DNA of 64,000 nucleotides, from assembly GCA_013368445.1 (NCBI GenBank), contig JAACJO010000018.1:310001-374000 (forward strand), given 5' to 3'. Below are positions 1-13,321 of this stretch, one piece after another (position 1 is the stretch's first letter; each line of letters opens with the position of its first letter). Position numbers and translations under genes: made by a program. The notes under the pieces were generated by a model. The model was not told where the DNA came from. It did not search any database and saw only the letters and a list, made by a program, of their open reading frames with translations. Source of the DNA: Leucocoprinus leucothites (taxonomy: Eukaryota; Basidiomycota; Agaricomycetes; Agaricales; Agaricaceae).

Positions 1-3000
1 GTGGAGGATTCTGCCGGCGGCCAAGTCAAGGACATCCAATTACCGCCTTCTTGAAGTATGGCCGACTGAACCTGAGGAATACTCGTGAGATAAGTCCCTT
101 CCCCAGCGCCAATGAGTCAGTAATGGGCGTCACCTTTAGTCTATCCGCTGAGCGCTCGCCCTTCTCTTCTCGAACACGTTGACAATATAAAAAACGCTCA
201 TCGAATAAAGGCATACAAGCCTGATTCCAGGGAGTCAGAAAGTGATGTCAGTAGTACTGGAATAAGCAGTGGGCGACTGCGCTCCCATTCCGAGCCAAAC
301 CTAGATCATCTCTCGAACACAGGGTAACGAACCTGAAATTTCTGATCAAAAAAGGTCTAAAGACATGGGTTTCGTAGGATATAGACCGCCTGTCAAGCTT
401 TGAATGATCACTCATAACAATATGACTGAAACAATACTGAACACACCTCTCAAGATCAAATCGAATTATGTCGTAACATATGGACCCAGCCTCAGGCCAG
501 ATTCCGGGATTTTAAAATAACCACTTGTTGATTAATGAACGACAAGTGGGTGTCAGAGCCCTCGAGAAACTGAGGAACACCGAATGGGGACTATAGATGA
601 CATCACCGTCTAATAAATCAAATATCAGTACATTGTACTGAGTTCAATGTCAGTCAACGCCTACGATGACAATCACCATACTGAAATGAAACTCACGAGT
701 ACAGTAAGCCTGAGATAGTAGACCCTGGATAATTCATTGTATTTCGGGCTGTGGGTAGGGTGTAACCACCAGTGCTGTCTGCGGGAAAATCGGTTCTTCA
801 TACTGATGGTGGAGACGCGTGTCAAACCAGTACTAACCAGGCAATTCATTTCATGTCCTGAGTTGATGCTGAAATAAGCACGAGATAAGAATATGAGAGG
901 TTGAGGGTCACTCGGAAGCGTATGTGGGAGTATGGAGCCGGCATGTCGTACTTGTTATCAGTCGAGAAGCCGAAGACCTGCCACTGCGCTCACCGGGAGT
1001 TACTGAACAGGCTTAAAGAGTCACACGGCGCTGGGTAGAATAATCGACTTCGAGCTGCTTGTCCGGGTGAGGCCTATCAGGTTAGTAAATGACCCCTGAA
1101 TGACGAAATGAGACGGTGAAATGAACTGGTCTCAAGATGGACTATGTCTCTCTGCTTGAGGCACTAAAGTTGGGCAGACGGCGACTTGAACAGCACAAGT
1201 GTAACAAACTTCTGGGCTGAAAACTTTGTCAAGCTAGAAAATGGGCGCTTGGTAGTGGAGCGCTCATGTCACGCCCTCTTCACGCGTTTGAAGTGAGGAA
1301 AGTGCCAGGAGTTTGTCATTTCTGTTAAACATTAATGCGATTCATTTATCTACACTGCGGTGACATTCAATAGCACATAATAGCTAAATCGGTAAATTTC
1401 TGCTCTCAACTCACATTTCCAGCAGCATTCAGTCGATGGCCTGGACCCGGGACTCATGAAATACTAGCACATGCTCCGAGCTCGTCCTCGCAGATGAATT
1501 CGCCAGAAATAGAAGGGGGGGTGATCAGACTTCAAAAAGACGTAAAGAAGACAGAGGAAGGAAACGTGGAATCAGCGACAACCTTTAATTATCTGACTTC
1601 GATGCTGTTGTGCAACTGCCTCTTCCACATGAAAACCTCATCATTTTCTGATATAGCTTACTAGTTCCTCGTGAGAGACTGCCCTATATTAAAATGAAAA
1701 ACCAAATATTACTGACCGGTAGTCACTTTTCCTGATTGTGGGGGGTGATCGTGGTACATACCATGAATCGGGATTCATAAATCAACCCTTTCCCCCCCTC
1801 TTCCCCTGGCAGTCCGAATGCAATTTCAGGCTGTGCATGCATGTGTTTACAGGATTGAACGGTCCGTTCGGGAGTAATAGATCGCCACTGGTGAGGTACA
1901 ACATGGGGTGCAAAGAACAGAGGCCACGCGACAATAGATGACAATTCAGTCGAACCGGCCCTGTTATGTGCGGTGGCTGGAGGGGCGGGCGTGGAAGGAA
2001 TATGATAAGCGTGACGCCGAAGTTCCTGTCAGAAGTTGATGTGTTGTTGTGACAGACAATGTACATGGTGGCGCTACGAACGACGTTTTGTCAGTTTTTG
2101 ATTGTCTTTCCCAATGATTTTGACAGGACGACCTCGAGTCCCTTGACTTTGCCTGTGACTCTAGCTGCTCAATAAGGAGAGGATCTACAGAAGTTAGAAT
2201 TAGACATTGATAGGAATCAACAGAGTAGCAACTCTAGGCTCAGTGGACGAGTAGGAACATCAAGCGGCATCAATCAATGTATGATAGACTGATGGATACG
2301 CAGAAGGAAATATACAGAGCGGGGAAAGCGAGGAAATATTCAGGTTATCCAATGACAGCGTGGTAAGTCACTCGAAACCCTGGAATCAATTTAGTGGTTG
2401 CTAGCCGCAGTTGTCACCCCCGTCATTGAGAGTTTTTTATTTATTCGAGGGGCCGTCTAATGGCCACCGTCCCTCGGGCTCAGTTTCAGCGGTAGCCGAA
2501 ACCCTGCCATTCTGTGGCAATGATGATGGTGACAGTTGTCCGCTTCAATCAAGTCACTGACAGGATCAGTTTCAGCGTGCGTATGTAGAAGTGGGTGTAT
2601 ACAGGTACTTTATATATAAAGTCACGCACCACTTGGACAGAAAAACAAACAAATGTTTACGGTCGTGAGCAAAGTGGCGCCATGTGTGAGTGATATGTTG
2701 AATTCTACTCTCTTTGAACGCTCTAGTGGCGGGGAGCATCTAGCAGGGGCTGGGGCTGGCTATACCGGTCAGTGGCGGTAGGTTCGCAGGATTTATGGAG
2801 GGCCCTCCTGTGTGACATAGGAAAAGTGGCTAGTAGAGGCTAAATGGGTGTTCGGTGAGATTTTCTGAGAACATGGATAAATGTGGCTTGGTCGGCTGTA
2901 GAGGTGTTATGTTTGATAGTTGGTGGTGTTTTTCGGCAGAGATATGTCGACCTATGGGTATAAATAACGACATTCAATCACCGCTAGAGGATATGTTTCG

Positions 3001-5562
3001 AGGTACGATCAGATAATACAGTGATGTTATTTCCCTTCCTTGGGACAACACTTGAGGGCGTTATCGTGGTGAGTGAGCAATATAAAAATGAGGTGTAAGG
3101 AATTTCGTCGAGTGTCATGGTCGTCGTAATTAATGTCGCTCGAATGGTAATCCTCTTGGCTTTACTCAAATTCTTTACTTGGTGAAGTGCGGCGTCCTGG
3201 GCAATTCGGAGTCAATTGGTAGTCAATCAGGTATTTTAAGGATGGGAATTATTTGGTGGGTGTGTGTACCATGAGATGTAAAGAGTGTGGTTGGATGGAC
3301 ATTGTATGGTCGGGTGGACGCGAAGAGACGTCATCAGAAGGCAGGGTTCCGGAAAAGGAAGGGCTGTCACGGAAAAACAAACAAAGGAAGAAAACAAATG
3401 TTTGAGAAGCGGACCGGTTAGTCAGCTTGAATTTATCATCTGACGTTTTTCTTCAAGGTGCTTCTCTTCTCCGAGAAAGGGGATACAGCACCCATGTACA
3501 TGTTTTTTTGTCCTAATTCTCGTTGGTGGTTTGGTGAATGGGTTTTGGAGATTGGTGGTAACTTGGACCTACAGTCGCGGTGTATGAAATTGTGGGCTTG
3601 GGACGTCATCTTGACGACAGGGAAGCAGGAAGAGCCGAGAATTTGATTTACTCAAGCTCCCAGCTAGATCGTGCCTGAGTTGTATTATGGAAAAGAAACA
3701 TCGACGATTTGGATTAATAGCATACTTCGAACAGAGAGTTTACCTCGAAGAAGCTGGATTGCCCATAGAACGCAGCGACGATCAGTTGAGAAGGATAATA
3801 GGGCAGCTTCGCTCGCTTCTTCGGTGTGAACACCCACACAGCTAAGTGATTTTCTTTGTACGTCGGCATCAAAGTCGAAGTTCCCGAGACTTTGATGGCA
3901 TATCGTGGCTATAGACTATAACATAGTGCGCGGGAGCCGAAGTGTACGTAGTGCTTGGCATCTAGGTCCAAGGGTCGTTGTGTGCTCAAGGTACTTGATG
4001 CGATGTCAGGTTGTTGCCATTTTTCAGAGCTGTCTGTCTGCCTGCTATTTCGGATGTTTTTATTTTCTGTGCTCAGTGAAACAAGGGGGTGAGAGCGGGC
4101 AAGCTGGAATGTATGTCTCAAATGCTGTGACTTGCTTGTTCGCTTGACTGGGGGATTGCGTCAACTTGATTATGGTACCGTTGACGTGTATTGCCGTCAT
4201 CCCAGCACTGCTAGTTAGCCGGTTGAAGTTCAAGTTTCAGGAGGATTGTGGCGAGGCGGGATTTTCCAGACAAGGTGTAGACAAAAATCAATGATTTCTT
4301 ACGGCGGCCGTCATGTGTTATAATTTATTGCTGCGAGCGACAATGTATTGGCGCGCCACAGGTTGAAGTCGCACTTATGCGCCCCACCATTAAAGGCGGG
4401 GTGTGAGAATTATGCGGGCGGTAATCCTCAGCTGGATTAGCACTTGACTAATAGTGGCACAAGCGCTTGTCCGTAGTGAGTACAAGGTTCCGAGCGATTA
4501 TGTGCATTCGAGTTGCTGTTTCTGATGACCGGTGACCTCACTGCGTACTACTTAGGAAGATCCGAAATAGATCTCGGGAGGATGAATGAAGAATATTATA
4601 TTGCGCCATGCTTAGACCAGTGAATCCGCGTCTGAACGTGGTGTCACAGGTGTTTTGACAAACTGGAGTTCTGTCAAGACTTGAGGATAAGAAGGGCGCC
4701 TTTCTAGAAGGTGATTGGATATACATAGGCTAGTTTCCCAGTGGCGACTAGGCTGGAAGTAGATTATTGGAATCATGCAGTGCGTCGAAAGTTCCGGTCA
4801 GAGAGGAGTCACTTTATCTCAATTTTAAGCCTTTGACAAGTTAAGCGACATGTGTATTTGTTTCTCGATTGCCTATTGAAGCTATTGTGACAAGCGTTTA
4901 TCAATTGCTACGCATGGGGTCGCTGCCGATGAGGTGATTTACTCAGTGAGTGAAGAAACATAATGTGGTGAAGAAGCGAGGATCGACGGGCTTCTCTGCG
5001 CGTTCCTGGATTTTGGCACAGTGTCTGGCAGGGAGACAGGAGGTTGACCCTCCGCGGGTATCGCGTAGCGCTGAAAGGAGGCCATGATATGTTGCCATGA
5101 ATTAAATATGCGAGGGGTGGTTTGGTTCGGGAAATCTGAGCTGCTGCGTAGTGTGGTAGCAGGAAGCTTTAGGTTTAGACAATCACAACCTCTATCATAT
5201 CCGATCCAGTCGCGCCCCACATGCCGGAGAGACACATTGTCGAGTACGATAGGCCTTTTGCAATGTCGAGGTGATGTCGACGCAAAAAGGGGCCTTCGGC
5301 AAATGGCGAAGGTGCCGCGGCCCAATCTGGACAGGCACGATGATCGAGATCCAGTTTCCCAGAGAGGCAGCGGATCCGAGTCGGATGGATCGTGATCGAA
5401 CGTGACTGTGACTGTAGGTGACTTGTGGTGTGACCGTACTTATGTCACGGAGGTCATTCGCACCGTGTGGGCGGCCCTCGCCATTGAAGAAAACAAATCG
5501 AGTTCGCTGAGGGTTCAAAATCGCTTTCCCTCTTTCCCTCCAACCACCACCATCGCGGTACC
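1..5562. other. Long gene-poor region upstream of the Zn2Cys6 gene
   Basis: I see no gene here. The longest open frames (up to 170 codons near 5.2-5.7 kb) are antisense to, or overlap, the start of the transcription factor gene and have no recognisable motif. No tRNA, transposase, LTR pair or terminal inverted repeat is apparent. The sequence is of mixed composition with stops in all frames. The A-rich motif aaaaacaaacaaa occurs at about 2641 and again at about 3373. The last kilobase presumably holds the promoter of the gene starting at 5563; the rest could be long regulatory sequence, a noncoding transcript or decayed DNA. Confidence 0.5.
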
Positions 5563-8500
5563 ATGGAACAGCCGCCGTCGTCGTCGCAGTCAGCGTCCAC
5601 ACCGTATGTATACTTCTACTCTCGCCCCTGACCCACTCACGATCATTGTTTATAGTCAGATCCGCTCCCGCATCACTGTTGTCTGTGCAGAGGTAGGCAG
5701 GAACCAATAACTGCCACTCTTTCGCTCATCCGGCCTTTTCTTCTAGTGTAAACGTCTGAAACTCAAATGCGACCGTCGTTCTCCATGTAGTAGCTGTACA
5801 AAGCGGGATACTGTCGCAAGATGCATCTACTCTCCTGCCGCGGCTGAAAAGGTGGACCTGCATTCCCTCAACAATCGTCTAATGCAGGTTGAGGCTACTT
5901 TGGCTCAAATAACGGCTGGAACGTTTCAATCTTCTTATCCTCCTGCTCATCCCCCAAGTGCACCGAGCGCCAATCCACTCCCTCCACCCCTCGCCCCCCA
6001 ACGGCAACTCCCCCTTCGAGCCGAAACATCCCCTTCCCACCCAGTAACCACCAACACCACCACCATCCCGCTGCTGTCACCACCCATGTGCACGATGCAC
6101 CCTGTCCTCTTGCCCTTTCATTGGATGAACTCCGTTCTGCCTGGCTGGACTCTTCAGAAAGTGGACGTTCGGGGCGCTCCCTTCTTGGGCGTCCTCACCC
6201 AATCAAAGTTGAGCTTTCGCCTACAGATGTGGAACGTCAAGCGAGGATTCGTGCTAGACTAAGCGCTGGTCTACCCCCGCACTCTCGCCATCCCAATCCT
6301 CAGCCACACCTACCGGCTCTCAGCACCTATTATCCGAATGCGAACCAGCCGTATGGATCCCCTTCGTATACCACACCGATTCCCTCTGTAACTCCATCAG
6401 TTCTCAATCTCCTTCCCAGCACCTCGGTCTGCATGCGAATTTTGGCTCGAGCTAAGCCCATCCTCGCACAGCGGCCTGTTCCTGTTCCTGGAGGATGGTC
6501 AAAGTTTGAGGCAAAGGCAATTGGTTTACTTACCAACCGTACCACTGCTTCACCTGGCGGCTCATCAAACCCAGGCAATCCAGAGCAAAACTCTAATCGA
6601 ACTCCCTCCGCTCCAGCTGACCCGAAGGCCAAGAAAAAGGCAGAGACAGACCTCCCGTTCTTCGCCATCACTACGGCCGTTCTGGCCATCGGTGCTGCAG
6701 TCTCACCCCCTGAGCTCTTTGGTCCAGAAAACGTCAATGCCGGGCTTCTTTATGCCCTCTCGCAACAGACGCTCTCCGTCTGGGAGGCTTCAACTCCCAA
6801 GAAGGCTGAGAAGGATTACGTCTTGTTTCTGGCTGCTTGCCTTGCTGGCGTTGGATATCTGTTACTCGCCACTCCAGACAACGCCAATAGCACGGCAGAG
6901 CACAAAGAGGAGAATGAGGAGAAACCTAAGGCGATTTTCTCTCTGGTTTGTGACCCTGCATACCCTTTTTGTCCTCCGTCTTATGTTCTCCCTTTTTAGG
7001 TTGGTAAGATGGTTAATGTCGCTCGGGAGATTGGTCTTGGGAAGGAGAAGGCGGGCTGGCAAGAGGGAGAGGAAAGACCGCCGTCACGGCCTGACGGTCG
7101 CGATTCTCGCCGAGCATGGGAGGACTTCCGTCGTTTGGTCTGGTGGGACGTGATGTTCTATGATTTGTGCGTTGTTCCATCGATACCTAACTGCTCCGAA
7201 CCATCTTACCTTGGTTTCTCAGATTCACTTCGGATGCACTTGGTCATCCTTCGCTCATCCCTCCGATGTCTTATTCCGTTCGGGTACCAGATCTTACTGG
7301 CAACTTGGACGAGATTGCTACCAGGAGATATGTGATTGCCCGCTGCCGGTACGTAAAATCGAATGATGAATCCGCCTTCTGACACTGTCTACAGTCTCAT
7401 ACAAGTCGCCCAGCGTGTTAAGCATAGATTATCACATCCTGACTGCTGTTGCGGATACACTTTCGACCAGGCCGCTGCGTTGGAGGATGAGATTAGGAGA
7501 TGGAGTAGAGAGTCGCTCCCTCAGGACGATGATGAGAAAGCGGATGAGCGCAGACACAACTGGGAATTGTCTCTTGTTGCACAAGTCCTAATCCTTCGAG
7601 TGTATGTGCCCTTCCTCATTTCCGCGAGCTCCGCGGCTGCCGCCAAGAAACAAGCCAGGGTCCCAGGAAAGCCAGGACCTGGCGAGAAGCCACAAATTCA
7701 AGGAAACGCGATGGCGATGGCTACTCAATCATGTCTCGGTGCCGCACAGGCGATCCTCCGTCTTGGAAACAAGCTGAACGCCTCGCTTTTCAAGGAGCCC
7801 GGGAACAGCACCCTCGTCAATCCGCTCTTCTTGGATCTCTACCCTCTCGAGAGGCTGGTATTAGACGCCGTTATCATCACCCAATCTTCCACCGCTGTAT
7901 CGGTTGTTAGTGAAGCAGAAGTGAGGAGAGGAATGGAGATTATGATGGATAGAGAGTTTGCGTTGGGCAGAGAGAGGCGGGAGATCTGGGAAATGATGAA
8001 ACAACGCGTCCTCGTCCCCGGTAAGCTGCAAATACCTACGCAAGGGATGATGGCTGCCATCAAGCGAAAGCATGATCAGCTCAGCCCTGTGGCTACGAGC
8101 AGCAATGACGTCGCACTGAACAAGAAGGAGGGTCTACCCACGAAGCATGCGAAGACGACTGCCAGTCCGCTTCCCGTTCTTGGCGTCAGATATCGACAGG
8201 GACGTATGGGACCCTCCGGACCTATCCGCCAACATGTCGACAACAGTTATGAGAGGACTAATACATCGAGAAGCTACACTCTGTCCAATGCTCAATCTGA
8301 CCCGTCTTCCAACAGCCAGGTAAGAGAACGGCTTGGAACCTGGTAGTTTGAGTCTGATGATTTGTTCAGATGAACCCTATGGCTCAGCTTCAGCATCCTA
8401 TTCCTCATCCAATCCCGCGACCCGTCGGACCTTACGATAACTCGCCTGCGACTGAGTTCTCCCCTGAACAGCCTATGCAAGCCCAGCCTTCGTACTCGAT

Positions 8501-9496
8501 GCCTCCCGATCATTCTATGGTATGTGGCCTCATGTCTTATTGTTTTAATTGTTTCTTGACTAGTCTACAGAATGGCCATCGTAACTCGTTCGACCAGACA
8601 CAGACTAAGCCAGTTTACCATCTCGAAGAAGGTTCGTACATTTAAATTTAAAGTATAGAGAATCCGAGATTCACACGTGCATCAAAATTCCAGCTTCCAT
8701 GCCACCTAACGGCTACGAAGACTTTGGAAACGGTGGAACCGCAACACACCCAAATAGTTCTTCGTCTTCCCCGTATCAAGCCACCACGCCATCATACAAT
8801 CCGCCGCAATTCGGTAGCCCGGATAATTCGTCGAACCGCACACCGCCAATTCACCTTAATACGGAGAGCCCCACTGGGAGCTACGGCGGCTCTGATAGCC
8901 AAGGTCCTGGGAATCACCCTGGTGGAGGACCTCCCAAGTTTGGTCCAGATCAACGTTCGCAATTTGAGAATTCTCGGCCGACCTTTATGACAGAAAATCC
9001 CCAGCCTCAGATGTTCGACAAGATGCCGCCGCCATCTGCCTTCCAGCCGTCCAATGACGTTCAGTCCCCTTCTCTGAATGGCACCTCACCTGCTGATAAT
9101 CATGCTCATGAATCGGCCCCACAATTCGGTGTGCCCCAACATGACCCGGGACATCCTTCGGCAGGTTATTTCCATCACGACGGCGGGCTTGGCCCGTACG
9201 ATCATGGTGGTATGCTACCAATGGGAATGAGGATGGACGAAAGCGTTCCGGGAACGCCGATCTTTGAAAAATCGCACAGGATGTATGACAAGCCATCGCA
9301 GCAGATGATTCAACATAACGGACATTCTATCACTGTTAACGGTCACGGTCAGATTGTCAATAACTCATTCGTTGACGACCAGGCGCAAAACTTGGCAATG
9401 GCTGGCGGACCGCAGCCACCGCATCATCAGGCCTGGTCGTCCGCTCAGCCTCCACAGGCCCTTGTTGGTGTTTCTGCCGGTCAGCCCTATTGGTGA
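5563..9496 (+). CDS. Zn2Cys6 fungal-type transcription factor
   Basis: Nuclear DNA-binding regulator; target genes unknown. The binuclear zinc cluster is assembled across two introns: exons 5563-5603, 5656-5692 and 5747 onward give CAECKRLKLKCDRR, then CSSC and a final Cys (CxxC-x6-C spacing), with a short coiled-coil-like segment after it (NNRLMQ). The middle homology region, with WWDVMFYDL, ALGHPSLIP and SYSVRVPDL, matches the fungal-specific transcription factor domain (PF04082 type). Later exons are 7000-7166, 7223-7348, 7395-8319, 8370-8519, 8571-8631 and 8694-9496; phases close. The C-terminal 300 residues are Pro/Ser/Gly/Gln-rich and look like a disordered activation region. The frame changes between 5.89 and 6.09 kb; an intron at 5888-5958 with a pyrimidine-rich 3' end restores it and gives about 1145 residues, but it removes a plausible helix, so this junction is uncertain. 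The start is the first ATG upstream of the zinc cluster. Confidence 0.88.
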
Positions 9497-12400
9497 AGAC
9501 GTCGCACATTATCATATCCACAGTCGCTCCTTTAATTATCCTAACTGCATCGCCCGCCATTGCCTCTTTTAACCATTTCTTACCATTTGATGCCTTTGGA
9601 CAGACTCTATTCCCCCCTCACTTCCCTCGTGCGTTATCTGTTGGCTATCCGGTTCGCGAACCACACAAACGTGTCAAGTTCTCATCACCTTCCGACCGCT
9701 TTTGGACTGGTGACTTGGAATGCTCTCACAGGTTTCGCTGACTGTCATCATCTTTCCCATGCCATTTTTTGCCTATTCCCAATTGATTAGCACTTTCCTT
9801 CGCGGGAGACGCGAAGCCTCGGACACTTCCCTGATCGTCTCGCCAATGATTTCGTCTGCCCTATTTTTTCCACCTTTTCGGCATGATGAGATTTGTACAT
9901 ATGTATGGCCCTCTGATCTCCTGTGCGCCTGGTGACCGCTTATCACCGCACATGGACACGAATACCCTCACTTTGTTACACGCTTATGTCATTTGAATGT
10001 GGAGCTTTGTCGACATTCAAGCTCTCAGACTTAATCGTCGCCTCCCTTGTTTCCCTTGGGCTATTATTTGTACTAGCACGCTGTGATGTGTTAGACCAAG
10101 CTGGTGAGCACTGCTTATCAGTTCTGAATAGAATTTGTGGCGCTGACTCTACGTAACGTTTCATAGCTATTTCCCGTGGAAATTCTATCTCGTAACGCAA
10201 CGTCTGATATATAACCGCTGGCGTCACGGCCGATGGCAGGCATCTACATGATATATGCATTCATCTCTCCTTTCTCGAATTTCGCCCCTCTCTCTCTTTT
10301 GTCATCGTTTGGTTTGTCACGTTGCTTTCGTTGTGTAATTATGGTCTTGTGCTGTCCTTGCTTCATTCGCTTTCTCGTTGGTTTTTGGCGGATAATACAT
10401 CACGATGGAATGCTATTTAGATTTTGTCTCGTTTCAATCGCTCACGCTGTCTACTTCATTCCTCCTATCCACTGTGGAGTAATCGATATCGATTTGTTTG
10501 TATTTTTTGTTTAATTTGTACTATTAGTAGCATACCTACATTTTTGTTCCAGAATATGCCAAGAGAAATTTTCTGAACTTTACGAGAGGTTCCTTGATGG
10601 GGAGAGAAGACGAGTAAGTAATGCCTGTCAGAATTCTGAAGCCGAAGGGAGGGGGGACGTGAATGGGCGGTGGTGTCAACCATAACAGGCAGCTTTACAC
10701 ATGTAAGGTATCCGATCTAAAAATAAGAACTTGAGTGACACTTGGGTAAGTCATGGAGAAGGCGAGGAATGTTCGGCAGTGAAAGTTTGGCCTCCAAATG
10801 ATGCGCGGTGTAGACAGAGCGGTGCTTGATTGAGATGGAGGATTTGAGAGTGTTTAAGAATGATGAAAAGGCGTAAAATTTGCCCCGGCCACAAATGCTG
10901 GTCGTCCCTGTGAGACATCCGCTGTCGCACCTTGGTTTGTTTAGATAGATATGGAGTCGTATGATGAAGTCGGAACTGGGGAAAAAAGACCAGGTTATAG
11001 AGTTATAGTGCTGACATTGTCAGGGTCCAAGAGAGGATGATCGATGATAAACATTTGCTGTGATTGTGGTTCTTCGTTCGATCGTTTGTATTCGCGATGA
11101 TGACAGTGGTTTATGATCTTTTATTATCTTGAGAAGGCAAGTGGGCTCCTAGAGACCGAGCGATGGGATTTATCTTTGTTCAAGGTCCCTTCCGGGAAGA
11201 CCCTGGCACAAGCTGAGGATTTGCGGTCTTTATGGGGATTTGATTAAAGAAAAGTCCGTGGAAGGTTGTCAAGAAGCCGGTCCCTGCTTGGAAGAAGTAA
11301 AATGACACTGGGTCCCGGTCAAGTATCGGTGTAATTCATTCCTTTATATCAAAGGGAGTATTTAGCGATTTTTCGGCGCGGTGCATGATTACAGTATCAC
11401 CAAATGGTGGTAGCAGCATGACGTTAAAGCCCTGTCCCGCAGTGTAGAGTACTGAGCATTCAATTGAAAAAAATTATCCTCTCCGGTGCGAAAGCGCTCG
11501 AGGACTGTCGGTCCATTGGAAGAGTCTTAAGACACCGACGACCCTCACATCAGCCATTGTACCGGGACTCATCATATATAATGTACGTTTAATGGCGCTG
11601 AAATGATAAAAGTCACACCGTAGGCGAGGAACTCCGTTCCGAGTATTTGTAAGAATCTGAAGGAGGTCGAGAGGTCTGAATTTCCAGGAGATGGTTCGCA
11701 ACAGAATCTGCCAGCGATCGGTCGGTAAACCGTATGAAGGGCTCTTGCAAGCTCGTACATGGACGCCAAGGAAGCTCAAGATCGTAATTTAAAATCCAGG
11801 CAATGCATCGGCACTTGGCTGCAACGCTCAGCATCAGACGTAAATACTACTCAATGGCGAATTGTCCCGTCAATTGATCCTCATCTCTTTGGAGAATTCT
11901 GAAGGTGTTTCTAGCAAGAATCAATAGTTTGATTAGATTGTCAAGAAATGGCCGACAAGTGAATTACCGTTAGGCCGAATTACTTGGATAACGATTTCCT
12001 CCCAGTCTACCCGGTTGCGCTCAAAGGTTTTGTGAGACATTCCATAAAGACCGTCGTGGAGGTTGGTTAGGATGCTCCAGTTATTGCATAGGTCTTTCGT
12101 CAAGAGGGAGTTACTAATTGGGAGGGCACTCGATCTCTGGGGCTCGGAACCGACGCCGAGTCGCATCGTCCATCGGGTGGTACTTTTAGTTCCAACGAGC
12201 GCAGTAAGAATACTTTCTGTGCGAGCCATAAAGTAGACCTGCGGTTGCCCATCCAAAAAATGGCTCAACAAACAAGCCCGAGATAGCTTGATGTCAGACG
12301 CTAGGTACCCACCATTTTCAAGTCAAAATTTTAATCGCCGAGGTGTCTTCCATGCAACTTGCCACGACTTGAATTGAACGGGAATCCTATCGCTCCATGC

Positions 12401-13321
12401 GTGGACATCCACGTTCAATTCTGTCGTGGACCCCTATTTACGTCTTATGATTGCGGCCTACCTGCTGAAGAAAACCCATCAAAATCGAAATTCTCCTTAC
12501 GTCGGAATGCTGAGGCTGGCACATATACTCAATTCTCACCTACAGGTTGCATACTCCGCACAGATCTTGACGTAATTGGTTACACAATCTAAACCGCTTA
12601 GAGACCAGGTTTTTGTATGCACTTCAGGTTCGTACTTTTCTATTTCCGGGAACGTGGAATGAGCATTTGCAGTCATCAAATGTTCTTTGCTTGTGGCAAG
12701 TAGGATCTCGGGATTAGCGCAGAAACTGTATTAGACTGGCTGTGATGGCCGTGGGTATGACGTATAGAAACGACCCATGCGTATCGTAGGTGATCCGATA
12801 TTTATCGTTAGGGCCCTCAAAAGATACTAAGATCTTCAGTAGCGAGTAACAATACATATAAACTGTTTCATGTACAAATAGGACGGGGATCTCGTCAAAC
12901 TAGCCATTTGGTCTCGTGTACGCTGAGTTATGTATGTCATGGGAAAGCTGAATTGGACCGGATGGATACCATGTATAATCATACAGGATCAGTTACGGCC
13001 TGGATTAATTCTCTCTGTATTCAAGTTAAAAGGGAAAATCAGCTTTATCAATGGTGAAAACACAGGATTGCCGCAATACACACAGACCATTCCGAAAGGC
13101 TAGTTACCTCAGATCCAGGGATCAGTTCGACACTACAAGTGATGGACTCGAATGGGCCAACGCACACGTTGTGTCACACTCACGTGGTGGGAGCTCTCTG
13201 CATGGACTCTGAAATTTGAAATGGCGACATTGATAGTATGGAAAGCGCCAAATAAAGAATCAAGACAATCGTTGTGTGTTTCTCTGCTATCCACTCTGTT
13301 TCTTATCGTAACCCTAATGTC
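9497..13321. other. Gene-poor spacer
   Basis: The first part (to about 10.55 kb) is T-rich and probably contains the 3' UTR of the transcription factor. The remainder shows no convincing gene. A 112-codon minus-strand frame at 11933-12271 and frames near 11.5-11.8 kb are the only stretches that look faintly protein-like; they carry no motif I recognise and lack clear splice partners. Confidence 0.5.
11933..12271 (-). other. Possible gene fragment, unidentified
   Basis: An open frame of 112 codons has a fairly balanced composition (for example SHKTFERNRVDWEE and FLDGQPQVYFMART) rather than the low-complexity look of shadow frames, and lies in an otherwise empty region. There is no recognisable domain and no flanking exon could be attached. 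It may be a chance frame or a relic of a decayed gene. Confidence 0.15.
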
